Assembly (NCBI GenBank): GCA_027886175.1
Contig: JAJNNQ010000008.1
Coordinates: 3,999,501-4,063,500, forward strand
Reading direction: 5' to 3'
Source of the DNA: Phylloscopus collybita
Lineage: Eukaryota > Chordata > Aves > Passeriformes > Phylloscopidae
Length of the DNA stretch: 64,000 bases
Of the stretch, positions 22,401-36,200 are shown one piece after another. Within the stretch, counting starts at the first letter, position 1, and every line of letters starts with the position of its first letter. Made by a program: the position numbers and the translations under genes. The notes below the pieces were generated by a model. It saw nothing but the letters and a program-made list of their open reading frames with translations. It made no database searches and was not told the DNA's origin.

Positions 22401-24254
22401 TACTGATCTCCTCTGGGACTAAGCTGTCTCAGATGAGGGTCTCTCAGGATGGAGCAGAGGCAGCTCCTTGCTTGCAGGTGGTCCTTGGCCTCTGGAGCCA
22501 GTGCTGCCCTTTCCCTCACCTTTGCATGTCCCATGTCTTCCAGATGACCTGATCCAGCTGACAGCCATGTGCTGGATGCGGGAGTTCATCCAGCTGGCTG
22601 GCCGGGTGATGCTGCCTTACTCCTCAGGGATCCTGACCGCTGTCCTGCCGTGTCTCTCCTACGATGATCGCAAGAAGAGTATCCTTGTAACTCAGAGCTG
22701 ATCCCATTCCATTCCTGCTACAGCAGTCCACAGGGAAGCACCTGTTCCAGTGCTTTTTTCCTGCCCTTGGGGTGCAGGTCCAGGAAAAGTTCTCCCACCA
22801 AGTGCTAACATTCACACTGGCCCGTTGGATGTGAGGGGGCTTGCAGTAGCTGGGCTGGGGCAGCTCTGGTGGGGCTGCAGTGGCTTCTCCGTGGCCAGCA
22901 CCTGCCCATGTGTGGGACTGCGTGTTCCTTACACTGCCTTCACTCAGACATCAAGGAGGTGGCAAACGTGTGCAACCAGAGCCTGATGAAGCTGGTCATC
23001 CCAGAGGATGATGAAATGGATGAGGCCAAGCCATCAATGAGTATACCAGCAGAGCCCACCTCGGAGGAGTCCCTCTCCAAGCCAGAGGCAGTGACCACCG
23101 GTGAGTTCCAGTTGGTCTGGGCCAGTAGAGGTGTAATGAAGGTCAAGGGAATGTTCTCAAGAGAAGTTCTTGAGTTGGTTTGGTGTCCTGAAGCTGCTCA
23201 GAGTACATGGCACCTCTGTGCTTTATTTGGAGACCTGTGTCACAAATGATCCTCTGCTGAAACAGACACGAATGTTGCAGGCTGCATGAGAGGGTCATTG
23301 CTCTGACCTGGAGCTCGAGTGGTGCTGCATTGCTGTGTGCCCTGGTGAACATCCCCATCCTCTCAACATGCTCCCCTTCAACTTAGTCCTGAAGTTGACC
23401 TGGAAAAGATACCTTGTAGTTTGGGGGCAGACATCATCACCCGAAGAAGAGCTCAGAGAACTGTGTTAGTTCTGGGAGAGCACCAGCATGTGCTTGGAGG
23501 ATGTGTGTGGTGAGGAAGGGTAGAGTAGAGAACAGAAAGGTGAAGAATTTTGGATCCTTTCCAGATTCATAGTACTTTCCAGACCATCTGGCAGGTATTG
23601 TCCCAGTCCTAAAATTTCCAGTACGTAAAAGAGAGAAGTTTGCAGGTGAGATGGGAGACCTGAAGGAGGGTTGAAGTGAAAAGAAACTTAAGTGGTCCCC
23701 ATGAATCAATGTTTGGGAGCAGCAGTGGTGTTAGCCCTCCAAAATTGCTTGGATGCTGTTATCCTCACATGACTGAACGTTTCTTTTGGCACAACACATC
23801 TTTGTTGTGCAAGTGTGTGAAATAAGTGTTAATGTTTAAATCACAAGGCCTCATTTGGGTTCTTCTAAAGCCGCACCTTCAGCCCAGAGCTCTGCTGTAA
23901 CACGCCCACTACTGGCTTTTGGAAAATCCTGCCATGAGAGGGAGCAGGAGATTGGGATTGAGACTGAAGGATTTCCCTGTCTGACAGCTGCAGTGGAAGG
24001 CGGGGAAGCAGGGAGCTGCGGGGGCAGCTGCCGGGGCAGGGTGTGCGTGGCAGCAGGGACACGGGTGGGTGGCAGCGGGGGCCTGGGGAGCAGGTGGGGT
24101 GGCAGGAGCAGGCCGCAGGCGCGGGGGCAGGACACAGGGCAGCATTGGTGGTTCAGTGGTAGAATTCTCGCCTGCCACGCGGGAGGCCCGGGTTCGATTC
24201 CCGGCCAATGCAACGTTCCTTTTCCTCCGGTTTTTTGTTTTTTTGGGTGTGGTT

Positions 24255-24286
<32 letters not shown>

Positions 24287-27200
24287 TGTTCTATCTGTAA
24301 TGTGGACCCAGGCTCCCCAAAGTATTAGTCTAAATGAGCATCTTAGTCTTCAATAAAGGTGCAAAAGCTTTCGTTACCTAATTCCATACAGGTTTTTTTA
24401 CTAGAAGAGATAAAACAGAAAAATTTACTGCCCTAACACAGCAGCAAAAACTCTATTATTCCTTATTTTCCCAAGAATACCTTCTTCTATTAAAATCTAT
24501 CACAGAAGAGCTTTAAAATATTAACAGAAAGCTTAATTGCTTTATTTTCAGCCCCTCTGGTGTTAAAGTGCACCTTGAAGCAGTCAGGATCAGATAAAAT
24601 TGTGATGCCTTTCTATGAGAAACTCAGCTCTGTTCCTTGGGTGTGATGATGTGGTGATGTTGCTTGTGTGAGTAGAGGCTGTTGGCACAAGGGGGCACAA
24701 AGAGTCAAGTTCATCTTCTCATGCTTTGTCACCGTGCTTGTAAGACCCAGCTTTAGCACAGAGCAGAGGTTGGAAAGGTGTTTGAGTCACTTGGCTTTGA
24801 CACAGAGTCAGGCTATGGCTAACTGGGGATGTCCTGAGTTGGATTCTACCTTCACTGTGCATGTGGTGTATTTAGGTATTGAAATCAAGAGAGTCAAAGG
24901 CAGCTCTGCAGTTCTGAGCTACTTTTTTGAGAGTGGTTGAAACCATCAGCATGGTGTGTCTGGGTCTCTGTTATGGAGGAGGGGGCCTGGTTTGGGGAGA
25001 GGTCTAAAGCTGTGCCCATCTTCATTTTACTGGGTAAGTGCAGTTCTGTACCAGCTTGTCTGGCAGCAGAGAAGGGCTTGACAAGGAGTAAAATGCTCAC
25101 TGCAGGCAGAAGGGACCCCTTGGATCCCTGGGCCCTTGGATCTGGTGATGTCTTTGCAGAAGGTCATGTAGCTCTCCAGCCTCCCAGTCCTGCTGTCTAC
25201 CTTTCCCATCACCCCACTAGCTGTGTTTCCTATTTTTCTGCCCCCAGGTTCTCTGGATGCATCTGGTGACTCCAGCAACAGTGGTGTCTTCACAGTAACC
25301 AGGTAAGGTCTGTTTGTTGCTTCAGAGGGGCTTGAGAAGGGAAGACTTCTTGGAATACAGACAATGACTGACGGATTCTGGGTGGGGAGGCAGTTGGGGT
25401 CTCTTGAGTCCCAATAGGGTGGATGGCTGGGGATGCTCTGGGAGCTGATTGCTTCTCTCTGATGTATTTGCACCAAAATGTCTTGACTTTATGATGAACT
25501 TAGGTGTTTCTTCCCTGAAGTGACTGACCCTGTTCCATGCTGCTGTCTTGGCAGCCTACCACAGCACAGGTCTATGGGGCTGGACCTAGGGCTGCACAGT
25601 TCTTGGCCCCCTGCCAGCCTTTTGTGACATTTTTCAGCCCTGCACCAGTTCTGTGCCCAGCACGATCTCTCCTGCAAATACCTTCCTTCCCATCCAGCTA
25701 TCTGAATTGGGGGACAAATCCATCTGTTCTAATAGCTTTCCTTTCCTCCTGCTGCCTGCAGTTCCTTTACTCAGAGGCAGTGATTTCCAACACTTTCATT
25801 ATGCTGATGCTTATTTTTATTTGTTGTGATCCCCAAAATAGGATGCCTTGCTTTTTCCTGCATCCTACCAGCATGATGCCCATCACAATACGTCCCAGAG
25901 CAGTGCAAGCATCAGCTTTTCAGGTTGATGGTCTGCACTGTCTGTTCCTTTTTTGCATTTCTGCACAGCCCAGCTATTCCTTGGTCTTAATGATGCTTTA
26001 ATTTTTTTTCTCTCTTTGAAGTACAGGTCATTTCATTTGCACCTAAATGTTGTTTTATGGCGGTTAAGTTATTTTCCCTGACTTTTTTGTGGTTGCTGAC
26101 CCTGCTCAACCCTTGGAGTTTAGCAAGTGCAGAAGTGGGTGCGCATAGGGCTGAAATGGGGAACTGGGTGGGGAAAGAAAGAGAAGAGGCATTGACTCAG
26201 GAGGACAAGTGATAGCCATGGTTCTGTGCTGAAGATCCTGCACGTGAGGGAGAGAGGGAGTGAAAACTGAAGAAGGATAGAAGCAAGGAGAGCTGGGATG
26301 ACTTGTCTCAGTGTCACTGAGAGCTGGAAGGATAACAGCTACCCAAGCGGAAATGTTCTGTCAGCAGCTCAAGCACCAGGGAAAACCATCTGGGGAGAGA
26401 AGGCAAGACCCTCCATACATCTAAGAGACCTGGTTTTGCAGAGCCCTCCTAAGCCCTTTTCAACAGGAAACTCCAGTTTACCATGGCGTTTACCTGCCCT
26501 GGGTGACCTCTCTGCTTGTTCGGTGTTGGGACCTGATACGTTTGCACCGAGGCATTTGTTGTGAGGGGCTGACATGGGATTGGGGGTAGGGCTGCGTGGG
26601 AGCCCTGGACATCTGCCTGGTGCTCCATCCATCACTCAGGCTGTCTGGCTTGGCGCTGGAGCCCGAGGAAGGCGGGAGCTGGCAGCCGTGGCCGTTAGCA
26701 GCCATAATTCACCCCGGGGAGCGGCAGCTGCCGGCACGCTGAATGCCCACTGGGTGTCAAGGCAGGACCGCAGGAAGCCGTTGTGTTGCTGGGAAAAGCT
26801 GGAAAGCCTGCGAACAGAGGAAGTTGCAGCTGCCTTTTAAGATGAAGTCACTCTTTGCTTCTGTTTTTGTTCCTTTTCCCCCCGCCCCCCCTGCTTCCCC
26901 CAGCCTCCCCCAGCGAGCAAGTGATGGAGCATGGCCCAGCGCCAAGCATGCAGCTCTCACGCCCCCTGCCCTCCCCAGCTGGCTGCAGAGGGACAGTGCT
27001 GCAGCAGCAGGGAAGGGAGGACCTTGGTCAGTGGGGGCAGAGGAGATCATAGCCTGGCATCTGCAGAGGGCCGTGTTCTGGGAAGATGCCATCCAAGAAG
27101 ATGACAAGGCCTGAATGCTCAATACATGGATGTTAGGCACATTCCTGTGGCCACAAGCTGACACATGCAACCCCCTTGCTCCTACAATGTGCTCCAAAAT

Positions 27201-30200
27201 GCTTCCCAAGTATTTGCCAGCTTTACTTGGAGGGAGTATCCTGGTGGCATCCACTAGGAAGTGAAGGCAATGTCTATGCCAAGACAGAATCTGGCTGCTG
27301 GGAGAGCATGTCTACGCAGGGCTGGAGGGGTTTTGGGGTTCCCCATCCAAATGGGGGGGCTCACTTCTAGCTTCTGCAAAAACTGTCACTGGAAGTGGAC
27401 CAGAACCACATTTCAAAGGCACTGGATCCTTCTTATGGCCTGGATGAGCATGCTGCTGCTGTTTTAGCTGGTGTGAGCCTGGATCAGGAAGGGGAGGTGG
27501 AAGCATGGCTGCTGGAGCAGAGCCCAGGCTTCCTTCCGTCGGTCTGAGCTGCCACAGGAGAAGATCCAGATGTCTGTCCTGCGTCAGTGGACCAAAACAG
27601 CTGGAAAGTGATTTTTAGGCTCTTGTAACTCCATTGGTGTTTCAAAACAAGACCTGGACAGTTTGAGACATCTTCTTGATGGTGTTCCTGGGCAGAGGGT
27701 CAGGCGCAGCTGGAAGCAGTCAGTGTTAGGCTGTCTCCATGATGGGACAAGGCTAATGGGATGACAGTCCCTCACCAAACTAGATAAAGGACATGAAATC
27801 TCCAAGAAGAGCCTTTGTGGTACATCTTGATACAAGGAAGGCTTCATGCTGTAGGGGTTGGTCAGCAACACACAGACATGTAAAGCCATGTGTTGCTCTG
27901 CAGAAAGGGCAAGTGGCTGCCACGTGGCTTAACTTCCCAAGCCTGCATTTAAACCAGGCTTTTAAATGTGGTAGTTAGTGCTTACAACAAAGCTAAAATA
28001 ACTGCTGCTTTTCTCATGCTGGAAGTTGCTGTACCCCCATGCACAGAGCCTGATGGGCTTGAAGGCGCAGCTGGGGAGCTCATGGAGGTGGGAATACTTT
28101 GGTGAAGGATAAGAATGGTGTTGAGTGCTCTGCAGCAGCCAGGAGCTGGTTGGCTGAAGGCAGCATGATGGCTTGCCTTGAGCTAAGGCACCAAGCCTGC
28201 CTTGGCATCCCATTCTCCAGCAGCTTGTCTTGCACAGCTTTTAGGTCCAGGGCAGCTCTTCCTGGCCCTTCTCTCCAGCCTGGAGTGAGGAGATGGATTC
28301 CCTTTGCTGCTCCCACTTTATGCTTGGGTGGGTGAGCTGGAGGAGAACCTCAGGCACACTGCCCCAGCCCTTGTCACAGTGATCTACAGCTTGCTGGACT
28401 GGATGCCTCTGCCTAGACCTTGGCTTCATCGCTTCCCTGGGAGATCTTGGAAACTGCAGTGAGCAGAAGGAAGCCAAGAGCACTGAAATGAGAGCAATGA
28501 AGGACAAGAAAGTGACAGCTTGTGGGACCAATGGCAGAGAGGAGCTATTTACCTCCTGGCCGCTGGCTCGAGCCCATTGAGCAGCACAGCTGCCAGCCTG
28601 TATGGGAGCTGCCCTTGTGACTTGGACCACAATGAAAGAACCCTTGGCAAGGCCATTTTGCTGGGCTTGCCTAAAGGCTAGAGGCCTGGACCCTAACCTT
28701 GTCTGAAAATGGGGTCAGGAAAGCAGCTGGGCCAGGCAGGAGGCCAGGAGAAAGATGACAGCTCAGGCATTGGCAGAGAAAAGGCAACTGCTGAGGAGAG
28801 AGATGGCAGAAGCCCTTGAAGAAAGGGGAGGAGTGAGAAAATGGGTTGATAAAGGCCGTGGAGTGGAGAACATTACTGTGGGTTGAATGTAGTGGGAAAG
28901 GAAGGTCAGTTCCCATGCTGGAGGGTGGTTTCTGAGGTGGAGGGATGTGCTGGGGGATGGGTCTTCTGCCCCACCACCGAGCTGGAGCAAAGACTCCCAG
29001 TATCCAGAGGTGAGAGCCTGGCACAGCCGCCATCATTGCTCAATTTGCCCTAAAAACATGTTCTCACTGTCACAGGCGAACAGCGGGGGCGGTGCCAGGG
29101 CCACGCTCGTGCTCCGGAGGAGAATCTGGGGTAGTGGGTTAGATGGAAGTGATTGCATCTGACATCTGCCCTGCCACAGATGCCGGCGCTGGGAGCCGGC
29201 GTGGCAGGCCCAGAGGATCACATTAGCGCAATGCCATTACTGCTGCTCCCGCCCCTCCTGCCTGGGGATTAGAGAGAGCCAGGCTGAGCTGGGAGCCCGG
29301 CTCTGGAGCTGCAGCAGCGCTCAGCTGCTGCCATAACCCCTGGAAAGGGGGTAGCCCATGGTAGTCTGGTGCCACTCTATCCCTGAGGAGTGGTGAGAGG
29401 TTTTTAGCTCAATTTCCTACAATGTTGATCAGACATTTTTCCAATGTTCAGTCAGACCTCTCACCTTCCGTGGTGGTACCTGGGTTTTGTGCTGAGTAAA
29501 GGATCTGCTTCTCCACCAGCGACCCCCCTAAAAAGGGTTTATCTCAGCAGCTGTGGACAGAGGGTAGCCTGTGAGGAGCTTTTCCCAGCTGCAATCCCTC
29601 CTAGTGGGAGCTGAGCCCAGTGGAGCCACAGGGCAGTGGTACACAGTTGGCTGGGGGCTGCCTGGCTCCAGGTCAGCCCAGTGCTCCCAGACACCTCCTG
29701 GGATCCACTCAGGTGGGTTTTGGCTTGAGCCACCCAGGCTCTACCCAGGTACCGCATCACAGGCAGTGATGGAAAAGAGGTTTTCACAAATGGCACAGAC
29801 CAGATTGTAAATTGCTTGTAGAAGCAAGTTTCTACTGTGCTGTTAGAAGGCCAGCATCAGCAGACAACAGTGCTGTGGCAAACCCTGGCAACCCTGCTTC
29901 CTGCCCACTCACCTCACAGCAGCATGGAGCTGGTGGGATGTGACAGTGTCAAAGCCGCCTCCAAACTGTCCAGCTTCAGACACCAATTCTTGTGATGTCC
30001 TTTTGGCCTCTTGCCTCTGAAAACATGCATTACCCTGAGGTTTCTTTTTCTCCATCCTGTGCAGGCAGTGCATATATTTAGCATGGAGGTGTTACCAGGT
30101 CAAGGTTTCATTCTCCTCTTCCATCTGAAGCCCTGTACTGGGAACATGGCAGGCTATGCAGCTGCCATGGGAGAGGGTTTTGTGGGAAACCCAAATACAG

Positions 30201-33200
30201 TGTTCATTCAGCCTGGCTTAAATGAACTGGAATGCTGCTCCCTTGGATATCTCTCCCAAACTCTCATGCTCTGGGTCCCTTCTTCTCCTCAGTTCTGTGT
30301 GTCTGAGCATTTGGCCCTCGGCTGTTGTTTTCAACATCAAAGTGAAATGCAATTTTCAGCCCCCAGCATCTGTTACGTGAGGCAGATCAAGCAGTCAGAT
30401 CCCCACAGGGCTCTGAGGGGCTGCAGCCTCCTCGTCTCGCCCTTACAACGTGTGTCCTGGGGAAGATCAAATCCTATTAAGCCACAGCTCTACTTGGAAA
30501 TTATACCGTGAGAAATCTGCCCCTTAGGATTTCTTATCAAACAAGATGCATGGCAGCTCTGTGCACGCTGGAAAAATCGGCAAGAGCCTGGTCCAGCCTT
30601 GAATAATTCAGTAGCTTGGGTATGAGAGGCATGACATGGCTCTTGAGTGCAGCCTCCCCTTGGTGGTCTTCTCCAACCATCTTGATTCTAACCGTCATCT
30701 CTCCTTAAATGAGTCTCCTGTGACAGATACTTCCCATATTCTTGCTGTCAAGGAGGTGGGAAACCATCAGGTAGATTTCAGGGTCACAATCAGGACATAA
30801 AAATGCTTTATCATGAAGACTTCTCTGTTGGGGTCACCTGTCCCAATGCAAGTCCCAGCTATCTCGGAGAAAAACTGGGGGACCAAGAGCTGAGTCTGCA
30901 GCAACTGTCAGTTTTAACAGAAACAATGTCCTGGCGAACTAAGGCAGTTACTGCCTTTCATCTCTTGTTTACGTTGAAGGGTTATCCTGATCTTTTGGGA
31001 TGTCTTTTGGGAAACAAGATAAACGTCTCAAGGCAGGATTGTAGCAAAGAGCTGCATCCCACACTCACTGCCAGGCAGGGCACCATCTGCAGTTCCCAGC
31101 ACAAATCAGCAGGATCCTGGGTGCCTCCATCAGTTTGGAGTTTGAGTTAATGGGTTAATGTTCTCTGAAGCTGTTTGAGCTGGTCAGCCTTGAGGTGGAT
31201 TCTGAGTGCATTTTGTGGATCTCTAATCTTTGAACCTCAAATCTGGCAACTGCACTATGGGCCAGTTTCTCACACAGCCATGCTACTGTTTCCATTTAGA
31301 GTGGTGCCTTCCCACACATAGGTATCAGCTGTTTTGGAAAAGTGGTAACCCTTGAAGCACTGAAGATTTCTTTTGCTTCCAAAGCATTATAAAAAAGAAG
31401 AGTGACTATTTACATAGGTCTAGACAGTGATGGGACAGGGGGGAACAGTTTTGAACTAGAAGAGATTTAGATTAGACATTAGGAAGAAACTCTTTACTCA
31501 GGATAGTGAGGCACTGGCATAGGTTTTGCAGAGAAGTTGTGGATGGCCCATTTCTGGAAATGTTGAAGGCCTGGCTGGCTGGACTAGCAACCTGATCTAG
31601 TGAGGGTTTGAGCTGAGGTGTTTGATGGAGCCTCTGGAGTGTTGTAGACTTCCCCACCATGGGAGGAATGAGTTGGATGTTACAGCACTGAACCAGCCTC
31701 TCTTCTTTCCATGCAGCTGTGAGAGGATACAGGTGACCCTGAACCTGGATGGAATAGTTCAGGTGCTGGACTACCACCTTAGTGATACATCCATTGGGAT
31801 GATGACCAGAATCGCAGTCCTGAAATGGCTTTACCATTTGTACATCAAGACTCCTCGTAAGGTAAGTTGGGAACTCAGCATTCAGCTGAGCTTGTCAGCT
31901 CACAGCCTGTTCCATTGCCTTGATATCAGTGCAAGTTGTCATCTTCTTGGTAGTTTTGCAAATGTATGCCCACCTGCCTTTCCTGAGAAGGCTTTGGCTG
32001 CCAGATACCCCATAGCTTGAGGAAGAAGAGCTCTCCAGCTCAGATGGAAAATGCTGGTGAAGCTCTTGGCAGCCTCCCTCAGGGCAAGTGTCCTGTGGGT
32101 GGGCATGACCAGGCCTGTAGGATTGATGCCACACATCCTTCTGCTTTCAGATGTTCCGGCACACCGACAGCCTCTTCCCCATCTTGCTGCGAACCCTCTC
32201 AGATGAGTCGGATGAGGTAGGTGCTGCAAAAACCCTGGAAGCTTACTGTCTCCATGTCTAGGTGGGCTTTGGTTTTTTTGGTGGAACTGAGGTGTTTTGT
32301 GAGGCTTGGCCAGTGTTGGCACTGACGGGTTTTACCCTGTTGGCCAAACTGAAGAAGACCCGATGCAGAGCCTGCAGGTACTTGCCCAGCTGAAAACCCT
32401 GCTGTCTTGGTGGTTCTCTGATGTATAAACATTGTCCTCCATCTCTGAGAGTTGATCCTTCAAAGGCAGCTCCTAAGAATCCTTTTTGCCTGCCTGGAAA
32501 GGCAGATGGGGCTTCACCCATGGGACTGGGGTCATGGTAAGATCCTTATTGAGTCAGAATTCAGATGCCTTGCAACAACCTCTGTAAAGGTGCAAAGGGG
32601 ATTGTGTTCAGGCTGATGCTGCCAAATCCATATTCATGAGGCATTTAAACAGCACCCACTGCTTGGAGGGCAACAGCAGCATTGTCTGGCAGGGCTGCAG
32701 TAGATGCCCAGTGGCATTAGGTTGGCTGGGAGCCACTCAGCTTGGAAGTGAACAAAGATAATCAGGCAGCAAATTGAGCCAGCTTGCTCTGCTGTTGCTC
32801 TTCATCTCCCATCTCCCAAGGTGCTGCACTATTTTCTGTTTCCTTGTCTTGCTTCTTCACCCCTCTTCTCTGGTTCCAGTCATCTCAATTTTGGTGCCAT
32901 TGTTGTCTTACCCTTCTCTGAGTTGTTCCCTGGAGCATTTTAGTGCTTGGGTGGGAGGCCAGCAGCATGGCGCACAGCTGGCCCAGGCATTGGTAGAGCT
33001 TCCACCATCAGCTGGATCCTCTTGCCTGGAACTACAAGTGATCCTAGCTGGTTTCTCATCGCAGACCTTCCTCATGGAATAAAAATCACAGGCTGTGCAA
33101 ACCCCAATCCTGCAATAATTCCCATGTGCGAGGGGGGGAATGAGAGGAGGGAAGGGAATGAGCAAGCGAGGGAATGACTTGCAAAGGCAAGCAACTGCCT

Positions 33201-36200
33201 GGCCATTTTCCATCCCCTGCTGCTTACAATGCAGACCTTTCCAAAAGAGTCCCCAAGCACACATCTGCCTTTGCAACGCTCTAGAAAGCCTGCATCTTGC
33301 AGATAGTCTCTCCAGCTTGGCAGGAGACCTCAGTGAGTCATGTTGCAATTACACTGCTTATTAATATTTGAAAAAAAACAGTGAAGAAAGGACCCTGGTG
33401 ATGCATTTCCTCCATGTGACATAACTGGGAATGGCTCAAAAGTAATTTTAAGCTGATTTATTTAATCCTGGCTTCTATTTATTTAAATGTTTGGAGGTGA
33501 CTTTTTTTTTTTTCCTAAAGGAAATCCATAGACGAGTCAATCCATTAAACACCACCACTCAGCTGGCTGTCAACCAGATTTGCTGCTTTCTGCAGAGGAA
33601 ATAGAAATGACTGAAATAGTAGGGGGATTTTGAGCTGGACATTTTTGGGAATGATGAGGACACTCTGAGCTAACTAACCTGCTTTGTCAGTCCCTGTTAG
33701 GAAAGGGGGTGCGGGGTGCTTGCTTAGCCAGTGCACTATTTGTGTGCACAGTCATATTGTCCCAGATCACCTGCAAACTGTGACCCCACCCCCTCCCAGA
33801 AAGGGCCTGGGGATTACCTGGTCAGCATGAGGGCCAATGTGAGCTACACATCTGCTCTGATGAGGAAGCATCTCCCTCCTCTTTCTAGGTAGGGCTGTGC
33901 ACATTGTGTGGTGTAGCACGAGGTGTACACACATCTTCAGAGGGATTTGTGCTCTTTTTCCTGTGATGTTGCCCTCCCCAAAGGAACCTGCTGTGCAGCA
34001 GTATTGGTATCATCTTTATTCCCAACAAGTTTGAACATCTTTCTATAGTGCCTGGAGTTCCCCTGGTCCCTTTACACAGTATGGAGGCTACCTGTCACTC
34101 TGCTGATGTGCCCTGGAGCAGTTGTTTGTCACCAGCTCATCACCAAAGGACAATCTGGCTTTGGAGGGTCGGTGTTAGTCTGTGCATCAGGCTGAAAGAC
34201 TGTACTCAGGCACTTGATTTTTAAGGTTTTGTCTTGCAGAGCTGCTCTCAGTCTCTCTCTGCTCTTGCCATAAATAATCAAGCCCAAAGCAAAGAAAGAC
34301 TCATACTGGATGGAGCCAGATCCGTGCCCCTTAAGTTCTCATGCCTGTTTTTGTCATTCAAGTAGCACAGGGTGTTGCACCACCTCCTCTGTGCTGAACA
34401 GGGACCAGTATCTCATGATGCATCTGCAGTGTCCTGAGTCATCTCTGCCATCTCTCCTATTCCCCTTCCTACCCAATTCTCCTGTGCCAGTAAAGAAATG
34501 GTCAAGAGATCTACTTAAGATTCACGAAGGCATCACAGAGAAGTTGGAGCAAAGCTGAAGCAGGCAGTTCCCTTTGATATGTAGACAAGTCAGGATCCAG
34601 GATTCCTGGCTGTCAGATGCTGTGCTGCTGCACTGCGTCACCTCACGCTGTTTCCTGTGCTTCCCCGACAGAGTGTTCCGTCCTGCATTTGAGACCTGCT
34701 TTTGAAGGCAATCTATAAAAGCCCTGCTTAAAATTTGATGTGCTTGAAAACTTCCTTACAAGATGTAACCGGATCCTGCTGGGAGTGGGTTTTTCTACAC
34801 TGTCTGCCTGGTTCATCTGTAGGAGTCTTGCTGCCCTGGTTGAAAAACTGATGTTAGGAAGTATGAAAAGTTAGGAAAAGCTGTTTGGGAGCAGTGAGTG
34901 GGACCTTCCTACCTCCAGGCTAAAGGCACCACTGCTAGTAGGCACTGCTGAAAAGAAAACATGTTCTTCAAATTGCTTCCTTCTGCAAGTTCATGGTGCA
35001 AAGGCATCTTTGGATGTAGTCTTTCAGTCCCCTGGATTCTGAATGGATCCAGGCACGGAGCTGAAGTGAACACAATGGGAGCTGAGGCATCTCTGAGAAA
35101 ACTGTGAAGCAATGATGCTACTCAGTTTCTTTCTTTGCTTTGTTTTCCTTTTTCTGGCTCCAAAACGAAGTGGTTTCTTTATGGTTGAACGTGTTCCTGT
35201 TTGCTTATCGGCTCCCCTCAATCTTGTTGGGAGTTGAAAGTTGTGCTGGGACTTGGTCTGAGTCATGCAGGAATGACGTGTGAGGTGGAGCTGGTGTCTG
35301 ATGTGAAGCAGGATAGTCTCTGGCTTCCTCAACTCTGCTAACGTGAAAACCTGCTCGTTATGCAGTGGCTGGCCAAGGCTTTGAGTACAGAAGTACTTCC
35401 TTCAGAAGTCTCAAGAGCTGATGACCTTCACTAGAGAGAGTGAACTGAACCTAAGCTACCACTGACTTTAGAGGGCAGGTTTAGATGAATTAATAAGAAG
35501 AAATTCTTCCATGTGAGAATGGTGAGACACTGGCACAGGTTGCTCAGAGAAGCTGTGGCTGCCCCATCCATGGAAGTGTTCAGGTTGGATAGGGCTCTGA
35601 GCAACTTTATATAGCAGAAGGTACCCCTGCCCATGGCAGGGGGGTTGGAACCAGATGGTCTTTAAAGATCCTTTCCAACCCAAACCAATTATGTGATTCT
35701 ATGATGTATTTGAATCTCTACATGACCCTCAAACCAACTTCCCACAAGAAGCTGAAACGTTCTACCCTCTCTTGGGTTTCTGGTATTAAACTAGAAGAAA
35801 AGAAAACCCTGGGATGCTGGTATGCTGATAGTCATCTCTTTCCTTTGCGTGTCCTACTGCAGGGTTTCAAAGCCAGGTCTCTGCCCTGCTCTAAGCTCTG
35901 CTGTCTCACTAAATCCTGGCAAACTTCTCTTATTGCACCCCATCCCAGTACAATGAAGCTGAACAAAGGCTTGTGCCAAAGCAAATAGCTGTCTTAGTGT
36001 GGCTTGGTTTGGAGCTTTGCTATGTTGGACTTAAAGCCATGGTCCTCCAGGTCCTGGCCTTTCTTCCGCCACAGCCAAAATATTGTGACCTGATGCAAAG
36101 CAGAGGCTGTAAGCTAAAGACTGCAAAGAGGAGAACTGTAATACGTGTATGCCTGGCTTTATTTAAACTTTTTTTGGTGGTAAAGCTTCTCCAGAGGGAG

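Larger units (their letters stand above)
23101..25247 (+). other. VAC14: VAC14 intron 9
   Basis: A 2.1-kb intron hosting the sense-strand tRNA-Gly in a local GC-rich island (about 23990-24215), followed by T-rich simple sequence and an AT-rich stretch (24350-24560). Confidence 0.9.

Noticed and set aside
22679..22701. Continuing exon 8 through ILVTQS to a GTAACT donor or to the stop
   Set aside because: It would add residues absent from the family and break the frame into exon 9; the U12-type donor restores it.
30011..30511. 166-codon open frame on the plus strand in intron 10
   Set aside because: No homology recognised and no initiation or splice context; treated as noise.
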